From contig NZ_AUII01000025.1 of NCBI RefSeq assembly GCF_000423625.1, forward strand, positions 1 to 64,000: a stretch of DNA of 64,000 nt, read 5' to 3'. A program made the position numbers and the translations under genes. Below are positions 9,116-18,002 of this stretch, in pieces. The notes beneath the pieces are model-generated. The model made no database searches and was not told where the DNA came from. It saw only the letters and a program-made list of their open reading frames with translations. Each line of letters starts with the position of its first letter. The first letter of the stretch is position 1. The DNA is from Pseudonocardia asaccharolytica DSM 44247 = NBRC 16224 (GTDB lineage Bacteria; Actinomycetota; Actinomycetes; Mycobacteriales; Pseudonocardiaceae).

Positions 9116-9969
9116 GTCGTCCACGCATCGTCCAGAACGAGGACCAGATCGGCTTCCACTGGGTCACCACGGCCGGGGTGCCGGTCAGCCTGGTCGATCT
9201 GGTGCGTTCCGACAGCGAACCCGAGCGACTGGTGCCGACCCACCTCGAGGCGCTCGACGACGCGTTGATCATCGCGGCCGGCCGGTTCGGCGAGATCCTC
9301 GGCGGCGGACGCCGTCCCGCCGGGCCGGAGGAGCAGGACCTGCGCGAGCTGCATCGTGCGATCGACCGGTTGTGCCACGAGTACGAGGCCGCGCTGACCG
9401 TCACCGGCCTGACGGCCGGGGCCCGCGGAGGACAGATCATCGGTACTGCGGCGCTGTTCGGGATTCGTGCCCGGCTGCCGCTGGGCCTGCTGGGACCGGC
9501 ACCGCTGGACGGGCAGCTCGACGATCCGTCGCTCGGCGTCGTCGGCGGTTTCGGCGAGCTACATCAGGTCGACCCGGCCCAGCCCGGCAAGGGCGCGCGC
9601 TGGGTGGTGCGGACCGAGGAAGGCCGGCGCTACCCCGCGACGCTGTCGATGCTGATGTTCGACAGCTCGGGGGTGAACAAGGACGCCGCGCTGGACGAGC
9701 ACCGCGAGGCCCTGCGGGCGGTGACGGTGGCGGCCATCGCGGCCGACGTCGACCCACTGGCCGCCGCCTGCGGGATCGACTGGCTGCTCTACGACTGGCT
9801 CATGGCGCACCGGGACGGACCGGACAGCGCCGCGATTGCGCTCAAGGGCAAGTCGGTCGACGGTGACGCGACGATGATCGTGTGTGCCGCCGCGGCATCG
9901 GCTCGGGCACGCGCCACCATCGACCCCGGGCTGCTCGAGCTGCCCGGGCCCGCCCGGCTCAGTTCGTGA
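9112..9969 (+). CDS. Conserved unknown protein, last gene of the hyp operon
   Basis: I do not recognise this 285-residue protein. ATG 9112 overlaps the preceding stop by ATGA. It contains GGQIIGTAALFGIRARLPLG, VVGGFGELHQVD and a C-terminal segment SAAIALKGKSVDGDATMIVC. It is mostly soluble, with no signal peptide or cysteine motif. It is translationally coupled to the DUF6390-like gene, and the two probably act together. Its last 11 bases overlap the end of the convergent aldolase-like gene. Confidence 0.6.
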   Translation: MSRPRIVQNEDQIGFHWVTTAGVPVSLVDLVRSDSEPERLVPTHLEALDDALIIAAGRFGEILGGGRRPAGPEEQDLRELHRAIDRLCHEYEAALTVTGLTAGARGGQIIGTAALFGIRARLPLGLLGPAPLDGQLDDPSLGVVGGFGELHQVDPAQPGKGARWVVRTEEGRRYPATLSMLMFDSSGVNKDAALDEHREALRAVTVAAIAADVDPLAAACGIDWLLYDWLMAHRDGPDSAAIALKGKSVDGDATMIVCAAAASARARATIDPGLLELPGPARLSS

Positions 9970-10987
9970 GGGGCGAGCCGGCCTGGATGTAGCCGTCCCA
10001 CCAAGCCTGCCCGTCCCGCCTCGTCACCTCGCTGCGGCCGGCGCGCAGCACGGCCAGGGTGGTGCCCAGCCGCGAGCGCAGCTCGTTCTGGGCGGGGGCG
10101 ACCCGATCCGGGCGTCCCCGCCAGACCGCGGCGGTGGGCGCCAGCAGGCTGCGGCCCTGGCAGAAGCTGATCGGCCAGCCCGGCTGGCACCACTGCATTG
10201 CGGCGAGGTGGGCGGCCAGATGCCTCGGCTGGCCGGATGGGGTGAACACGATCCCGGCCACGCTGCCGGCTCCGGCCTCGCGCAGGCTGCGCACGGATGC
10301 CATCGCGACATCCTCGGAGGCCGCGGTCTGCCCGGCCCGGCGCCCGGGAAGAACGAGGTTGGCGCCCAGCACGGTCGCGGCCAGGTCGACCTTCGCGGCG
10401 TCCAACGCGGACATCACGGCGCCGACCGTGCGGGTGTGGACGACCTCGACCTGCTCGATGGTGTCCTGATCGGCCACCCGAACCACGCATTCGACAACCG
10501 GTACCAGCCCACCGCGCTGGCAGATGGCCGCCCAGGTGGCCACCGCGCGGATGCGAACCTGCGCCTCGTCTGCGACCGATCGGTCGCTTCCGTCGATGAC
10601 CTGTCGCCACCGGGCGAACATCGCGCCGTTCTCCGCGTGCCGGTCGACCTCCTCGGTGATCCGGTCGGCGGAGCCGATCACCTCGGTGGTCTCGTCGCCC
10701 ATCCGGACCCCGATCGGGACCCGTCGGGCGGCGAGCAGCGAGGGCAGCGGGCCGACCGGGTGGGCGGTCGCGGACAGCTCCTCCGGATCGAGCAGCACCC
10801 CGCTGAGCATTCGGTGCAGCCCCGGTGTCGCCAGCACGAGATCGCGCAGCGCGCGACAGTTCTGCTCGGTCGAGGTGAGCCGGGCCCGCCGGAGCATGTC
10901 ATGGAGGTGGACGCTCGGCTGGTCCACGGCCAGCAGGCCGCGGCCGGGAGCTGTCAGGCAGCCCGCGAGACTGCGCAGGGCGGTCAT
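9959..10987 (-). CDS. Class I fructose-bisphosphate aldolase homologue lacking the Schiff-base lysine
   Basis: The 342-residue protein follows the class I FBP aldolase pattern: APGRGLLAVDQPSVHL (canonical GKGILAADES), TEQNCRALRDLVLATPG, ISGV-type LSGVLLDPEE, GAMFARWRQVI (canonical GAxFAKWR) and GWPISFCQGRSLL near the end. Key residues are changed. The Schiff-base lysine region LLKPNM is VLGANL, with Gly208 for Lys, and the helper Lys of FAKWR is Arg126. Asp22 and Glu166 remain. It probably does not catalyse the normal aldol cleavage. It is the second gene of a coupled pair (ATGA at 10984) and converges with the hyp operon. Confidence 0.72.
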   Translation of the reverse strand: MTALRSLAGCLTAPGRGLLAVDQPSVHLHDMLRRARLTSTEQNCRALRDLVLATPGLHRMLSGVLLDPEELSATAHPVGPLPSLLAARRVPIGVRMGDETTEVIGSADRITEEVDRHAENGAMFARWRQVIDGSDRSVADEAQVRIRAVATWAAICQRGGLVPVVECVVRVADQDTIEQVEVVHTRTVGAVMSALDAAKVDLAATVLGANLVLPGRRAGQTAASEDVAMASVRSLREAGAGSVAGIVFTPSGQPRHLAAHLAAMQWCQPGWPISFCQGRSLLAPTAAVWRGRPDRVAPAQNELRSRLGTTLAVLRAGRSEVTRRDGQAWWDGYIQAGSPLTN

Positions 10988-11973
10988 CGGTTCGTCGCCG
11001 TGCCGAGGCGGGCGACGCCCGGGAGCCCGTGTTCGCAGAGCGCGGCCGACGCGGCGGCCAACCCGGCATGTAAGACCTGCTGCCCGGCCCTCACATACGT
11101 CGCGCGGCCGCGCCAGGCGTGCAGCGCCGGCTGGGTGACATGCCGTCCGAGGTAGAACGTGACCGGCCACGGCGGCGCGGCCGCGCACACCTGCGCGACC
11201 GCCTCGACGGTATCGGCGGCGGACTGCTGGCCACCGGCGAGCGCAACCCCGCCGAGGGTGCTGGGAAGCGTGGCCAGCGGGCTGGCGATGAGTGGATCGC
11301 GGCCGGGGCCCGGGCTGGCCTCGACACAGATCACGACGGCGGAGAGATCGACGTCGAGATCCTCGAGATGTCCGGTGACGCTCAGCGCGGCTGCCGCCAG
11401 GGTCGCGTCCCGTGCCGGTCCGGGATCCATGCCGAGCCGCGTTCCGACCCGGACGAGGGGCACCAGACCCAGATCCTGGCAGACGTACGCGAAGCGGGCG
11501 GCGGCCTGACTGTTCGCGGTGAGCTGGCGCACCGCGCCGTGATCGGCGCTGGGGCTGGCGACGGTGCTCCAGACCGCGAAGGCCGCACCGTGGCCGCGCA
11601 ATCCGCGCAGCCGGGTGGCCAGCCCGTCGAGGCCGGAGGTCACCAGCTCGCGGTCGTCGGACGACATCGGCTCGATCCCGGTGTCCGCGCGGACACCGGG
11701 CAGGATGCCCGCGGCTCGCAGGGTCTCCGGCAGCCGGTGACCACGTGTCCTCGATGCCTCGAACGCCTGCGGGTCCAGTACCGCGGCGCTCGTGGCCGAC
11801 GCCAGATCTGGCGTGCCGAGTAGCATCGTCAGATAGTCGTCGGTGGTCCGCGGGGAGAGGCTGAGCGACGCCGCGCGGAATCGGCTGGTGAGGGCCGCCG
11901 GAGCCGTGTCGAGCGCGAGAATCCCCTTGCGGAATGCGAAGAGCCGGCGCGTGCGACGCCGCAGTGCGTTCAT
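10984..11973 (-). CDS. Second aldolase-like paralogue, catalytic residues lost
   Basis: The 329-residue protein is a diverged paralogue of its neighbour. It has RKGILALDTAPAAL at 15-28, a disrupted FAKWR region (AAFAVWSTV), VPLVRVGTRL where Glu is expected, and SAVVICVEASPG where LLKPNMVLPG should be, so Lys is replaced by Cys216. PPWPVTFYLGRHVTQPAL matches the aldolase C-terminal SFGRALQ region. The start is ATG 11973 behind GAGGGG. A longer frame to 12150 is open but runs into leader sequence. Both paralogues are probably cotranscribed towards the hyp operon. A structural or regulatory role is inferred. Confidence 0.65.
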   Translation of the reverse strand: MNALRRRTRRLFAFRKGILALDTAPAALTSRFRAASLSLSPRTTDDYLTMLLGTPDLASATSAAVLDPQAFEASRTRGHRLPETLRAAGILPGVRADTGIEPMSSDDRELVTSGLDGLATRLRGLRGHGAAFAVWSTVASPSADHGAVRQLTANSQAAARFAYVCQDLGLVPLVRVGTRLGMDPGPARDATLAAAALSVTGHLEDLDVDLSAVVICVEASPGPGRDPLIASPLATLPSTLGGVALAGGQQSAADTVEAVAQVCAAAPPWPVTFYLGRHVTQPALHAWRGRATYVRAGQQVLHAGLAAASAALCEHGLPGVARLGTATNR

Positions 11974-12235
11974 GATGTCTACCCCTCGAGGCGCCACATC
12001 CGCTGGTGCGGGGAGTCCTGCCAGCCTGGGCGAGGGAAGGCTCCCGCATCGGCGTCGATGTGGCACCCCCTCAGCGGGGGAAATGGTGGGGCAGCCCGCA
12101 GCCAGGATCGATGGTGATCGCCGCGAGACCGGCGGTAGCGTTGTCGCCACACCTCTAACGTGCTCGTCGAAGCGATCATCGGTCGCCTGAGCCGGTTCGG
12201 GCCCCGACGCCGATCAGCCCGGGCCTCCCCGCTGC

Positions 12236-12500
12236 CCCCACGCCGATATCGACATCGCGGGGGTGCGGATCCGGGCTGGAGACGCCGTGGTCCTGGCCAG
12301 CGGCGCCGCCGACCGGGATCCGGCTGCGTCCGCCGAACCCGACCGGTTCGACCTCACCCGCGACCCCGAACCCGCACCTCGCCTTCGGTCACGGCCCGCA
12401 CGCTTTCCACCCTGCGGCTAACGGTGTCGGTCGAGCGGCTCGACCTGCGTACCGACGTGCTCACCGGGGCTGCGGGCGCCGCCCGGCACCTGATGATCAA
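12236..12500 (+). pseudogene. Cytochrome P450 C-terminal remnant
   Basis: Reading forward gives DIAGVRIRAGDAVVLASGAA and then DRDPAASAEPDRFDLTRDP. After a one-base shift near 12370 it continues PHLAFGHGPHAFH, which is the P450 segment leading to the haem loop. The FxxGxHxCxG cysteine motif itself is absent. A third frame then gives VERLDLRTDVLTGAAG, resembling a P450 C-terminus. There is no start codon or N-terminal two thirds. This is a decayed, internally deleted fragment lying between the aldolase-like pair and the ABM-like gene. No other gene was seen in 11974-12496. Confidence 0.6.
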
Positions 12501-13117
12501 GCCATCTCGGGCACCCGCAGGTGGGCGAGCGCCAACTCGAACTCGCCGACCTCGAGGATCCGGACGCCGGTGTCCCTGACACCCGTCCGGCGCAGCGTCT
12601 CCGCCTGCTCGCGGCTGCGCACCATGGCCTCGCGGCTGTCGAAGGTCACCGAGGAGACGCCGTAGCCGCCGGCCCTGTCGACCAGCAGGCTGGCGCTGCG
12701 GAATCCGTCGAAGCCCTCGATCGTCGGCAGCAGCGCCATCCGGTAGACGTCGATCGCGTGGTCGGCTCGGTCGGCCGGGATCCGCACCCAGGTCGCGCGC
12801 ACGCAGGCGCCGGGCCCCGAGCGGTCGTGGCGGTGCAGAACGGCGATCTCCCACTCGTCGACCTGCGGCCGGCCGCCGAGGATCTCGGCCGCGTGGTCCC
12901 GCACCGGCCGGATCCGGGTCTCGCTGGCGCGCATGGCCTCCCGGCTCTGCCACGAGCTGGTCGCGATGCACCGGCCCGAGTCCCGGTCGACCAGCATGGA
13001 AAGGCCGATGCACCCGTCCGTCGCCAGCAGGGTGGGCATCACCTCGTCGCGGATGTGCGCGATCCCCGCGTCGATCGACTCCGGGTGCGCAAGGACCGTG
13101 GTGGAACGTGCGTACAC
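12497..13117 (-). CDS. Tandem ABM-like (dimeric alpha-beta barrel) protein
   Basis: The 206-residue protein has two similar halves: residues about 1-100 ([14 protein letters not shown] ... [12 protein letters not shown]) and about 105-206 ([14 protein letters not shown] ... [14 protein letters not shown]). The repeated 'T/SxxSREAM-R-SE' element is typical of proteins with two antibiotic-biosynthesis-monooxygenase-like ferredoxin folds. The GTG start at 13117 follows a GGAAGGGGG ribosome site; the longer open frame upstream is not gene-like. There is no signal peptide. Such proteins range from small monooxygenases to stress proteins. The substrate is unknown. Confidence 0.6.
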   Translation of the reverse strand: MYARSTTVLAHPESIDAGIAHIRDEVMPTLLATDGCIGLSMLVDRDSGRCIATSSWQSREAMRASETRIRPVRDHAAEILGGRPQVDEWEIAVLHRHDRSGPGACVRATWVRIPADRADHAIDVYRMALLPTIEGFDGFRSASLLVDRAGGYGVSSVTFDSREAMVRSREQAETLRRTGVRDTGVRILEVGEFELALAHLRVPEMA

Positions 13118-13275
13118 GATCCACCCCCTTCCGGTCAGGGGCAGCGCCCCGGCGGCGCCGCCGGTCTCGGCACACCTTTCTCCCAGGAGCCCGGCCTGGC
13201 AATGGTCGGTTTCGGGTCCTGGCCTCGCCCCGGTCGTGACCGGGCGCGGCTTCCGGAGGTGATCTCCGCCGCCCA

Positions 13276-13333
13276 CCCGCCACGTGAGCCGCTCAAGCAC
13301 CGCGGAGCGACGCCTGTGCCGCTCACGTGGCGG
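13276..13333 (-). terminator. 14-bp inverted repeat at the end of the pRiA4b ORF-3 gene
   Basis: Bases 13276-13289 and 13320-13333 are exact reverse complements (CCCGCCACGTGAGC). The stop codon of the reverse-strand gene (13323-13325) lies inside the right arm. The GC-rich stem with a 30-nt loop and no U-run fits an actinobacterial terminator. Confidence 0.5.
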
Positions 13334-14156
13334 GCCAGGTGAACCGGGACGAAGCACGCGACGGGCCGCCGAGTGTGGCGAGGCGCCGGTTGATCCGGTG
13401 CTGGTCGAACGGTGTGGGCCGCTCCGGGAAGTCGGGAACCCGGTCCTCGACCAGGGCGTCGCCGCACCCACCGGCGCAGTACGGGTAGGTGAGGGCGCTG
13501 TCGGGTTCGACGACCTTCTCCAGGGTGATCGTGTGGTCCCAGCAGTCGCCGAGGTCGTATCGGTAGTCGATCGAGCGGCCGGGCCGCGGGAGCACGGCCG
13601 CGAGCCGCACCGCTGTCTCGTCGGCATATCCGTCGAGATCGTGGTTCGGGTCGGCGTAGCCGGCACCGTCCGCGGTGAAGACGTGCAGGTGGTCGTCGTC
13701 CCAGTCGAACGCCACCTGGATGATGCGGTGCAGCAGGGCGAGGCCGGCGTCGGCCGGCACCAGCACGCGCCGCCACACGGGTGGTCGGACGTGGCGGCGC
13801 ATGATCTTGAGTTGGAGGATGCGCCCCGCGGGTTTCTCGCCGGGCGGTTCCCCGGCGGCCGGGTCGGCGGGCTCAGCGAGGGCGCGGCGCGCCCAGCGCC
13901 CCAGCGGGGTGATCACTCGGTCGTCGACCGCGCCGAACTCGGCGAGCAGCTCGACGGCCGCCGGAACCGGCATCACTCCACGGCGGAACGTCTGGTAGAC
14001 GGTGACGGTCTCCGGGTAGCCGCGGTCTCCCAAGACGTCGTGGACCACGTCCTCCAGCTCGTGGACGCACAGTCCCGGGCAGTCGTCCAGGACGTCGAGC
14101 ACGGCGCGGGACAGCACCGCGCACCGGGAGACCGGTTCGGCGATCTCGGGCGTCAT
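13323..14156 (-). CDS. Plasmid pRiA4b ORF-3-like family protein
   Basis: The 277-residue protein carries the family signature in its C-terminal half: [43 protein letters not shown], then [19 protein letters not shown] and [18 protein letters not shown]. The first 110 residues are an extra domain containing [21 protein letters not shown]. The function of this family is unknown. ATG 14156 overlaps the stop of the upstream gene (ATGA at 14153-14156), so the two are coupled. Confidence 0.8.
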   Translation of the reverse strand: MTPEIAEPVSRCAVLSRAVLDVLDDCPGLCVHELEDVVHDVLGDRGYPETVTVYQTFRRGVMPVPAAVELLAEFGAVDDRVITPLGRWARRALAEPADPAAGEPPGEKPAGRILQLKIMRRHVRPPVWRRVLVPADAGLALLHRIIQVAFDWDDDHLHVFTADGAGYADPNHDLDGYADETAVRLAAVLPRPGRSIDYRYDLGDCWDHTITLEKVVEPDSALTYPYCAGGCGDALVEDRVPDFPERPTPFDQHRINRRLATLGGPSRASSRFTWPAT

Positions 14157-15934
14157 CGCGGATCCCGCATGGCGCGGTAACGGTCGCGGTCGGCGATGAT
14201 CTGCCCGCGGCGCGCCGCCGTCAGGTAGTCGGGGGAGGCCAGGTCCATCCCCCCGTACTGCTCCGGGGCGACGCCGATGGCCCTCAGCAGCGGTTTGCTG
14301 CGCGGCGAGACGGTGCTCCGGCCGAGCCCGAAGTGGCCGGTGAGATCCTTGACCGCGACGCCGTCGGCGCCGACGGAACGGTTCGCCTTGCCGATGATCC
14401 AGCAGATGGCCGCGGCGGCGGTGGCGGCCCGGCCCCGGCGGCGGAAGATCTCCGGATCGCCGGCGGCGGCGCGGGCGAGCAGGCGGCGGCAGGCCGTGCG
14501 GGACTCGACGTCGAGCAGCTCGCCGCTCCCGCGATCGACGAGTGCGAGCACCTCGGCCACCCGGTCGTGAATGTCGGCCGGTATCGACCTCCAGTCGAAC
14601 GACTCGTCGGGCAGGGGCGACGCGTCGAGGGCGTCGAGAGCGGATTCGCTGCCGACGGCGCGGCGCAGGGCATCGAGCATGATCTCGGGAAGGCCCGGCG
14701 GTTCGGCGTCGAGTGGTGGCCAGGGGCCGTCCGGGTCGAGCGCTCCCATCGCGGCCAGGAGTGCGGCCGGGCCCTGGGGCCGCGGGGAACGGATGGTGCG
14801 CCGGTACCCCGGTTCGTGCTCGTCCACGGCGGCGAGGGTCAGCGCGGTGAGCGCCGGCCGGATGCCGCGCTCGTGGTGGCAGAACCGGATGAAGGCGCGC
14901 AGCAGGGCCGGGGCCTTGGCGAGGTAGGGGGCGTCGGCGACGATCTTCCGGGGGATCCAGTCGGCCAGCAGGATCTCCACCGCGACCGGGCTCCAGCGAA
15001 GCGGGTCGCCGGGGCCGTAGTCGGTGCCGAACCACAGCAGCGACTCGAGCAGGCCGCGGTGGTCGGCGTCGTCGAACTCGGCGCCGAACGGGGAGGCGAG
15101 GAAACGCTCGGTCAGCGCCGCCAAAGCGTCGTCGTCCCACTCCGGCCGCCGGTAGCCGGTACCGCCGGTCGGCAGCAGCCGGACCGCCCACTCGACCAGC
15201 GGGCGGCACCCGGGCCAGGTGTCGGTCTCGAACGGCGGGAAGGTGATCTTGCCCCGGTCAATCGCCTCGGTGATCCTGACTCCGGCGTCGGCGCGGTCGA
15301 GCTCACCCGCGGTGGTGTCGGGATCGTCGATCGTGGCGAGCATCTGCTCGACCAACCCGGGGAGGGGTTCGGGGACCACGAACGCGTCCTTGGCGACCGT
15401 GCCCAGATTATGATCGACATAGACCGCGACGGAGAGCTCCCGACCACCGGACAGCCGGACCCCGAACATGATGTCGTCCCCGTCGCCGAGCACGTGGCCC
15501 ACCCCCACCGCCTCGCCGACCGTCTCAGCCCGGTCCAGCTCGACAAGCCAGCGCGGCAGCGCGTGGCCGCGCGACGCGAGTTCCCGGCGGACCCGGCGCC
15601 GCAGCACGTCCTCGCCGAGCAGCTCGGCGAGCGCCGCCAACAGGGCGGAGGTCTCGGGCAGGTCGACCTCGAGGAAGGTCGCCACCAGCTCCTCCCGGGA
15701 CGGGAGATCCGGCCCGGCCGGCGGCTCGAAGGGGCCAGGGCGCGGCTCGATCGCGGCGAGCAGCGTGCTGACCAGGCCCAGCAGGGCGAGCGGATGATCG
15801 TCGGCGAGGGCGGCCGCGACGTCGCCCAGCAGGTCCGGCTCGGCCGGCCGCACCGGCCGCCGCCGCGGGGTGCGACGCTGCTTTCTGTTCCCGGGCCGGT
15901 TCGCTGCCTTGCGGTGGCGGGCACGCTTGGACAC
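14153..15934 (-). CDS. Large hypothetical protein coupled to pRiA4b ORF-3 protein
   Basis: This 593-residue protein is not recognised. The start is probably GTG 15934, giving a strongly basic N-terminus (VSKRARHRKAANRPGNRKQ). Visible blocks include DLLGDVAAALADDHPLALLG, VYVDHNLGTVAKDAFVVPEP, and a C-terminal CWIIGKANRSVGADGVAVKD region ending in a likely helix-turn-helix (GLGRSTVSPRSKPLLRAIG). Its stop overlaps the pRiA4b ORF-3 gene. No membrane segments or metal motifs were seen. It is acidic and alanine-rich in the middle. Confidence 0.55.
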   Translation of the reverse strand: MSKRARHRKAANRPGNRKQRRTPRRRPVRPAEPDLLGDVAAALADDHPLALLGLVSTLLAAIEPRPGPFEPPAGPDLPSREELVATFLEVDLPETSALLAALAELLGEDVLRRRVRRELASRGHALPRWLVELDRAETVGEAVGVGHVLGDGDDIMFGVRLSGGRELSVAVYVDHNLGTVAKDAFVVPEPLPGLVEQMLATIDDPDTTAGELDRADAGVRITEAIDRGKITFPPFETDTWPGCRPLVEWAVRLLPTGGTGYRRPEWDDDALAALTERFLASPFGAEFDDADHRGLLESLLWFGTDYGPGDPLRWSPVAVEILLADWIPRKIVADAPYLAKAPALLRAFIRFCHHERGIRPALTALTLAAVDEHEPGYRRTIRSPRPQGPAALLAAMGALDPDGPWPPLDAEPPGLPEIMLDALRRAVGSESALDALDASPLPDESFDWRSIPADIHDRVAEVLALVDRGSGELLDVESRTACRRLLARAAAGDPEIFRRRGRAATAAAAICWIIGKANRSVGADGVAVKDLTGHFGLGRSTVSPRSKPLLRAIGVAPEQYGGMDLASPDYLTAARRGQIIADRDRYRAMRDPR

Positions 15935-16101
15935 GCGGGCAGAGTAGTGGGTGAGGCCTGCCGTGGACGGGAACCGTGAAGCATCCGGCGCGGCCCGGCG
16001 CCGACGGCCGGCGTAAACCGGTTGCCGAGGGCGGTCGGGTGATGAGTTCCTTGTCCCCGGTCCGTCGTACATGGGTAGCCGACGCCCGGACGAGGAGCGA
16101 G

Positions 16102-17082
16102 ATGACCGTCGATACCGGTCTCGCGGTCGAGGCCACCGGCCTGGTCAAGACCTTCGGCGCCACCCGCGCGGTGGACGGCGTCGATCTGGCCGTGCGCCGC
16201 GGCAGCGTCTACGGGGTGCTCGGCCCCAACGGCGCGGGCAAGACGACCACGATCCGGATGCTGGCGACCCTGCTCCGGCCCGACACCGGCTCGGCCCGGG
16301 TGTTGGGCCACGACGTCGTGCGCGAGGCCGACACCGTGCGTGGGCTGGTCAGCCTGACCGGCCAGCTCGCCTCGGTCGACGAGGAGCTCACCGGCCGGGA
16401 GAACCTCGTGCTGCTCGGCCGCCTGCTCGGGCTGACGCGGGCCGCCGCCCGGGCGCGGGCCGCCGAGCTGCTCGACGCCTTCGGCCTCGCCGAGGCGAGC
16501 GGACGGCTGGTCAAGGGGTACTCCGGCGGGATGCGCCGCCGCCTGGACATCGCGGCCAGCATCGTCGTCACCCCGGAGCTGATGTTCCTCGACGAGCCCA
16601 CCACCGGCCTGGATCCCCGCTCCCGCAGCCAGGTGTGGGACATCGTCCGCGCGCTCGCCGCCGCGGGCGCGACGATCCTGCTGTGCACGCAGTACCTCGA
16701 CGAGGCCGATCGGCTGGCCGACGGGATCGCGGTCATCGACCACGGACGGGTGATCGCCGAGGGCACGCCCGCCCAGCTCAAGGCGTCGGTCGGGTCGGCC
16801 GCGCTGCACGTGCGGTTGCTCGACCCCGACCGGCGACCCGAGGCCGAGCGGCTGCTCGCCCGAGCGCTCGGCGGTGTGCACCGCGAGCCGGACGCCGCGG
16901 CGCTGTCCGCGCCCTGTGCCGACGCCGAGCAGGCGGCCGACGCCGTCGCGGGGCTGGCCCGCGCCGGCATCCCCGTCGCCGGCTTCGCTCTCGGCCAGCC
17001 CAGCCTGGACGAGGTGTTCCTGGCGCTGACCGGGCGTCCCGCCGAGGCCGCCCCCGGCACCGGCGAGGAGACCGCGACATGA
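16102..17082 (+). CDS. DrrA-type ABC exporter ATPase
   Basis: The 326-residue ATP-binding subunit has Walker [10 protein letters not shown] near residue 47, signature [12 protein letters not shown], Walker [14 protein letters not shown] and a switch region [16 protein letters not shown]. The C-terminal roughly 90 residues match the extra domain of daunorubicin-resistance (DrrA) ATPases. ATG 16102 follows GAGGAGCGAG; the frame reaches 15976 without a better start. It overlaps the permease gene by ATGA. The likely role is export of a drug or lipid-like compound; the substrate is not predictable. Confidence 0.9.
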   Translation: MTVDTGLAVEATGLVKTFGATRAVDGVDLAVRRGSVYGVLGPNGAGKTTTIRMLATLLRPDTGSARVLGHDVVREADTVRGLVSLTGQLASVDEELTGRENLVLLGRLLGLTRAAARARAAELLDAFGLAEASGRLVKGYSGGMRRRLDIAASIVVTPELMFLDEPTTGLDPRSRSQVWDIVRALAAAGATILLCTQYLDEADRLADGIAVIDHGRVIAEGTPAQLKASVGSAALHVRLLDPDRRPEAERLLARALGGVHREPDAAALSAPCADAEQAADAVAGLARAGIPVAGFALGQPSLDEVFLALTGRPAEAAPGTGEETAT

Positions 17083-17924
17083 GTACCGCCCCGACCACCA
17101 GCAGCGCGCCCGCCGCCGACACCGCCGCGGTGCGCACCGCCCTGTCCTCGATGCCCCGCCCACCCCGACCGGGCCCGCTCTCCACGGCGCTGACCTTCGG
17201 CTGGCGCGGCATGCTCAAGATCAAGCATGTGCCGGAACAGCTGCTGGACGTGACGATCACGCCGGTGCTGTTCGTGGTGATGTTCACCTACCTGTTCGGC
17301 GGCGCGATCGCCGGCTCGACGGGCGCCTACCTGCGGTACCTCCTGCCGGGCATCCTCGTCATGTCGGTGGTGTTCACGACCGTCTACTCCGGGGTGTCGC
17401 TCAACACCGACATGACCAAGGGCGTCGTCGAGCGCTTCCGCTCGCTGCCGATCTGGCGGCCCGCGCCGCTGGTCGGTGCGCTGCTCGGCGACACGCTGCG
17501 CTACGTGCTCGCCGGATCCGTGATCGTCCTGCTCGGCCTCGTGCTGGGCTACCGCCCGCCCGCCGGGCCGGGCGGGGTGCTGAGCGGGATGGTGCTGGTG
17601 GTTGTGTTCTCCTTCGGGCTGTCGTGGGTGTTCACCACCGTCGGGCTGCTGCTGCGCTCGCCCGGCGCGGTGATGAATGGCGGGTTCATGGTGCTGTTCC
17701 CGCTCACCTTCCTCAGCAACGTCTTCGTCGACCCGACGACGCTGCCCGGATGGCTCGAGGCGTTCGTGGCCGTCAATCCGATCTCGCACCTGGTCACGGC
17801 CACGCGCGGGCTGATGGAGGGCACGGCGACGACCGGGGACGTCGGGCTTGTGCTCGCCACGGCCGTCGGGCTGACCGCGGTGTTCGCGCCGCTCACCGCC
17901 TACCTCTACCGCAACCGGGTCTGA
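17079..17924 (+). CDS. DrrB-type ABC-2 exporter permease
   Basis: The 281-residue membrane protein has about six hydrophobic segments and the ABC-2 pattern [43 protein letters not shown] (the DrrB cytoplasmic loop) and [21 protein letters not shown]. The start ATG 17079 overlaps the ATPase stop. It pairs with the upstream DrrA-type ATPase as a complete two-gene exporter. Confidence 0.9.
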   Translation: MSTAPTTSSAPAADTAAVRTALSSMPRPPRPGPLSTALTFGWRGMLKIKHVPEQLLDVTITPVLFVVMFTYLFGGAIAGSTGAYLRYLLPGILVMSVVFTTVYSGVSLNTDMTKGVVERFRSLPIWRPAPLVGALLGDTLRYVLAGSVIVLLGLVLGYRPPAGPGGVLSGMVLVVVFSFGLSWVFTTVGLLLRSPGAVMNGGFMVLFPLTFLSNVFVDPTTLPGWLEAFVAVNPISHLVTATRGLMEGTATTGDVGLVLATAVGLTAVFAPLTAYLYRNRV

Positions 17925-17939
17925 CCGGAACCGGGTGAG

Positions 17940-17974
17940 CCGGGCCGTCCGAGTACCGGGAGGTCGCGGCCCGG
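17940..17974. terminator. GC-rich hairpin between convergent genes
   Basis: CCGGGCCG at 17940-17947 pairs with CGGCCCGG at 17967-17974. It lies 16 bp after the DrrB-type permease stop and 29 bp before the convergent nitrilase-family stop, so it could end both transcripts. There is no U-run. Confidence 0.4.
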
Positions 17975-18002
17975 GTGCGCAGCCGCCGCCCGCGCCGCGG
18001 CG

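Noticed and set aside
12160..12579. A 139-codon forward frame as a real gene
   Set aside because: It covers part of the P450 remnant in mixed frames and ends inside the reverse-strand ABM-like gene.
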